Shown: positions 36,037 to 37,642 of the stretch, piece by piece
How positions within the stretch are numbered: position 1 is the first letter of the stretch
Layout: each line of letters begins with the position of its first letter
Origin: Pseudomonas viridiflava
GTDB taxonomy: Bacteria > Pseudomonadota > Gammaproteobacteria > Pseudomonadales > Pseudomonadaceae
NCBI RefSeq assembly: GCF_001642795.1
Contig: NZ_LKEH01000021.1
Location: forward strand, 89,394-127,035
Direction of reading: 5' to 3'
DNA: 37,642 bases
Translations under genes and position numbers: made by a program
The notes under the pieces: model-generated
Told to the model about the DNA's origin: nothing
The model's input: the letters and a program-made list of their open reading frames with translations, nothing else
Database searches by the model: none

Positions 36037-37434
36037 ATGACAGAAGTTGCTCACGTCGATGATTCGCATCACGCCCCGTCGGTTATCCGGCAGTTGCTTG
36101 AAAAGTTGGCGATCAGCTACAACGAAGTCGTCGATGACAAAAACCTGCAACCGACGCGCAAGGTTCAGGCCGTCCTGGTCGAAGACGCCGTCGGCGCTCT
36201 TCTCATTCTGTTTCCGCAAAGTCAGTTGCTGGACCTCAGCCGGATCACCGAGCTGACGGGTCGGCAATTGACCGCTGTCCCGCACGAGCGGCTGCTGCGC
36301 ATGCTGGCGAAACACAGCCTGCATGTGCTGCCGGGCCTGCCCGCGCTGACCAGTTCACCCTGCCTTTACGATGAGCGCCTGCTGCAGGAACCCTCGCTGT
36401 TGGTAGGTTCGGGCGAACCCGGCGTGTTACTGGAAATCAGCAGCGAAGACTTCAAAGGCATGCTCAGCAAAGCCAGCGCCGCCGTTTTCGGGCAGCCTGT
36501 CAGTGCAATTCATCCCAACCTCGATCGTCCTGATGATGACCCGGCAGAAATTACCAAAGCCATGAGTAATTTCACGGCGCGCCGTATCCAGCAACGCCTG
36601 GAAGCGACACTGGAAATTCCGCCGCTGGCCGGGACTGCGCAAAAGATCATCAAGTTGCGGGTCGATCCCGATGCGACCATCGACGACATCACCGGCGTGG
36701 TCGAAACCGATCCTGCGCTGGCAGCACAGGTCGTCAGTTGGGCTGCTTCGCCTTACTACGCGTCGACCGGCAAGATTCGCTCGGTGGAAGACGCCATCGT
36801 CCGCGTGCTGGGTTTCGATCTGGTGATCAACCTGGCACTGGGCCTGGCGCTGGGCAAGACCCTGAGCCTGCCCAAGGATCAGCCGCAACAGACCACGCCT
36901 TACTGGCAACAGTCGATCTACACCGCAGCCGTCATCGAGGGCCTGACCCGCGCCATCCCGCGCGCCAAGCGACCTGAAGGCGGCCTGACGTATCTGGCCG
37001 GTCTGCTGCACAACTTTGGCTACCTGCTGCTCGCGCACGTCTTCCCGCCGCACTTCTCGCTGATCTGCCGTCAGTTGGAAGTGAACCCGCACCTGCATCA
37101 CAGCTACATCGAGCACCATCTGCTCGGCATCAGCCGTGAACAGATCGGCGCCTGGCTGATGCGTTACTGGGACATGCCGGACGAACTCGCCACTGCGCTG
37201 CGCTTTCAACATGATCCCCATTACGCAGGCGAACATCACGCCTACGCCAATCTGGTGTTTCTGGCCGTGCGTCTGTTGCGTGCCAACGGCGTCGGCGCAG
37301 GGCCACAGCAGGAGATTCCGGACGAGCTGTTCGAGCGTCTTGGTCTGACCCGCGAAAAGGCCAACGAATCCGTCAAGAAAGTACTCGAAGCCGAAGTGCT
37401 GCTGCGCGAACTGGCGTCTCAGTTCAGCCAATAA
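36037..37434 (+). CDS. YbaK-like domain fused to a HDOD domain
   Basis: 465-residue signalling protein. Residues about 12–150 look like a YbaK/ProX aminoacyl-tRNA deacylase-like domain (LLEKLAISYNEVVDDKNLQP, KVQAVLVEDAVGALLILFPQ, LSRITELTGRQLTAVPHERL). Residues about 195–400 are a HDOD domain (ALAAQVVSWAASPYYASTGK, SVEDAIVRVLGFDLVINLAL). The HD motif is degenerate, H325-N326 in AGLLHNFGYLLL, so phosphodiesterase activity is unlikely, as usual for HDOD. Its position after recG matches PA5346. HDOD proteins take part in chemotaxis, motility or stress signalling; the role here is unknown. ATG 36037; TATACT at 36001–36006 may be its -10 box. Confidence 0.88.
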   Translation: MTEVAHVDDSHHAPSVIRQLLEKLAISYNEVVDDKNLQPTRKVQAVLVEDAVGALLILFPQSQLLDLSRITELTGRQLTAVPHERLLRMLAKHSLHVLPGLPALTSSPCLYDERLLQEPSLLVGSGEPGVLLEISSEDFKGMLSKASAAVFGQPVSAIHPNLDRPDDDPAEITKAMSNFTARRIQQRLEATLEIPPLAGTAQKIIKLRVDPDATIDDITGVVETDPALAAQVVSWAASPYYASTGKIRSVEDAIVRVLGFDLVINLALGLALGKTLSLPKDQPQQTTPYWQQSIYTAAVIEGLTRAIPRAKRPEGGLTYLAGLLHNFGYLLLAHVFPPHFSLICRQLEVNPHLHHSYIEHHLLGISREQIGAWLMRYWDMPDELATALRFQHDPHYAGEHHAYANLVFLAVRLLRANGVGAGPQQEIPDELFERLGLTREKANESVKKVLEAEVLLRELASQFSQ

Positions 37435-37478
37435 GCGCTCACTCTGCCCATCGCGTGGGCATGCACCCTGTGCGCTCT

Positions 37479-37545
37479 GCGTCACTTCGAAAGCGGACGC
37501 GGAGCGTCCTGAGAGGCATTCCCACGCAGAGCGTAGGAACGATCA
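37479..37545. repeat. Dispersed intergenic palindromic repeat (copy 2)
   Basis: GCGTCACTTCGAAAGCGGAC… then GAGCGTCCTGAGAGGC and ATTCCCACGCAGAGCGTAGG-AACGATCA. It shares block order with 8610–8664 and ends in an imperfect hairpin CCCACGC-AGA-GCGTAGG. It lies just past the HDOD gene stop. Confidence 0.75.
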
Positions 37546-37611
37546 GCGTGATCTCAAGCACGCCGATCATTCCCTCAGCGTTATACCCGAGTCTTGCTGC
37601 GACCACGGACT

Positions 37612-37634
37612 GTGGGAGGCGGCTTGCCGGCGAT
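37612..37634. repeat. REP element at window end
   Basis: GTGGGAGGCGGCTTGCCGGC followed by GAT, identical to the arm at 4055–4077. Its inverted partner, if any, would lie beyond the window. Confidence 0.85.
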
Positions 37635-37642
37635 GCTTTTTC

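Overview
This window is a GC-rich stretch of chromosome from a fluorescent-group Pseudomonas. The gene order lrp–pauB4 … kauB … rpmG–rpmB … radC–coaBC–dut–algC–argB … pyrE–crc–rph–yicC–gmk–rpoZ–spoT–ridA … oxyR–recG–HDOD matches, from memory, the PA5304–PA5346 part of P. aeruginosa PAO1. The repeats (GTGGGAGGCGGCTTGCCGGC-type REP elements and a TTCCCACGC…GCGTGGGAA family) and the absence of a transaminase beside kauB suggest the P. syringae group. Species level is an inference. I see no rRNA, tRNA, CRISPR array, prophage, integrase or transposase.

Region by region. (1) 1–10.9 kb is amino-acid and amine catabolism: 3'-truncated dadA, its divergent Lrp-type regulator, a cysteine-cluster protein, a PauB/PuuB-type amine oxidase, a DUF1127 protein, a REP doublet, a MocR regulator with an ATACAG operator array, a phospholipase-D lipoprotein, an MFS transporter, kauB-type aldehyde dehydrogenase and a cupin. 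This is the most variable part. (2) 10.9–13.6 kb holds a small I78-like protein, rpmG/rpmB and a peptide-binding lipid-free periplasmic protein (DppA type). (3) 13.6–21.9 kb is housekeeping: radC, coaBC–dut–algC–argB on the plus strand, DUF4124 and pyrE on the minus strand, then crc. (4) 22–28.7 kb holds rph with a DUF4870 membrane protein, yicC–gmk, rpoZ–spoT–ridA and a lipoprotein. (5) 28.8–30.5 kb is a two-gene YeeE/YedE sulfur-transport pair and an NAD-binding epimerase-like protein. (6) 30.7–37.4 kb holds exbB–exbD–tonB, oxyR–recG and a YbaK-like/HDOD signalling protein. The window ends in repeats.

Themes. Global regulators cluster here: Crc (catabolite repression), SpoT with RpoZ (stringent response), OxyR (peroxide) and Lrp (amino acids). 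Nucleotide and coenzyme supply (CoaBC, Dut, PyrE, Gmk, Rph) sits between them. AlgC and ArgB link central metabolism to polysaccharide and arginine.

I found no convincing undescribed defence or mobile system. The best leads are regulatory or structural: a 12-bp perfect inverted repeat whose right arm ends in the oxyR start codon, a 30-bp-phased ATACAG array before the MocR gene, the long membrane-anchored AlgC with an 18-bp palindrome inside the extension, and dispersed palindromes of two families at gene ends.
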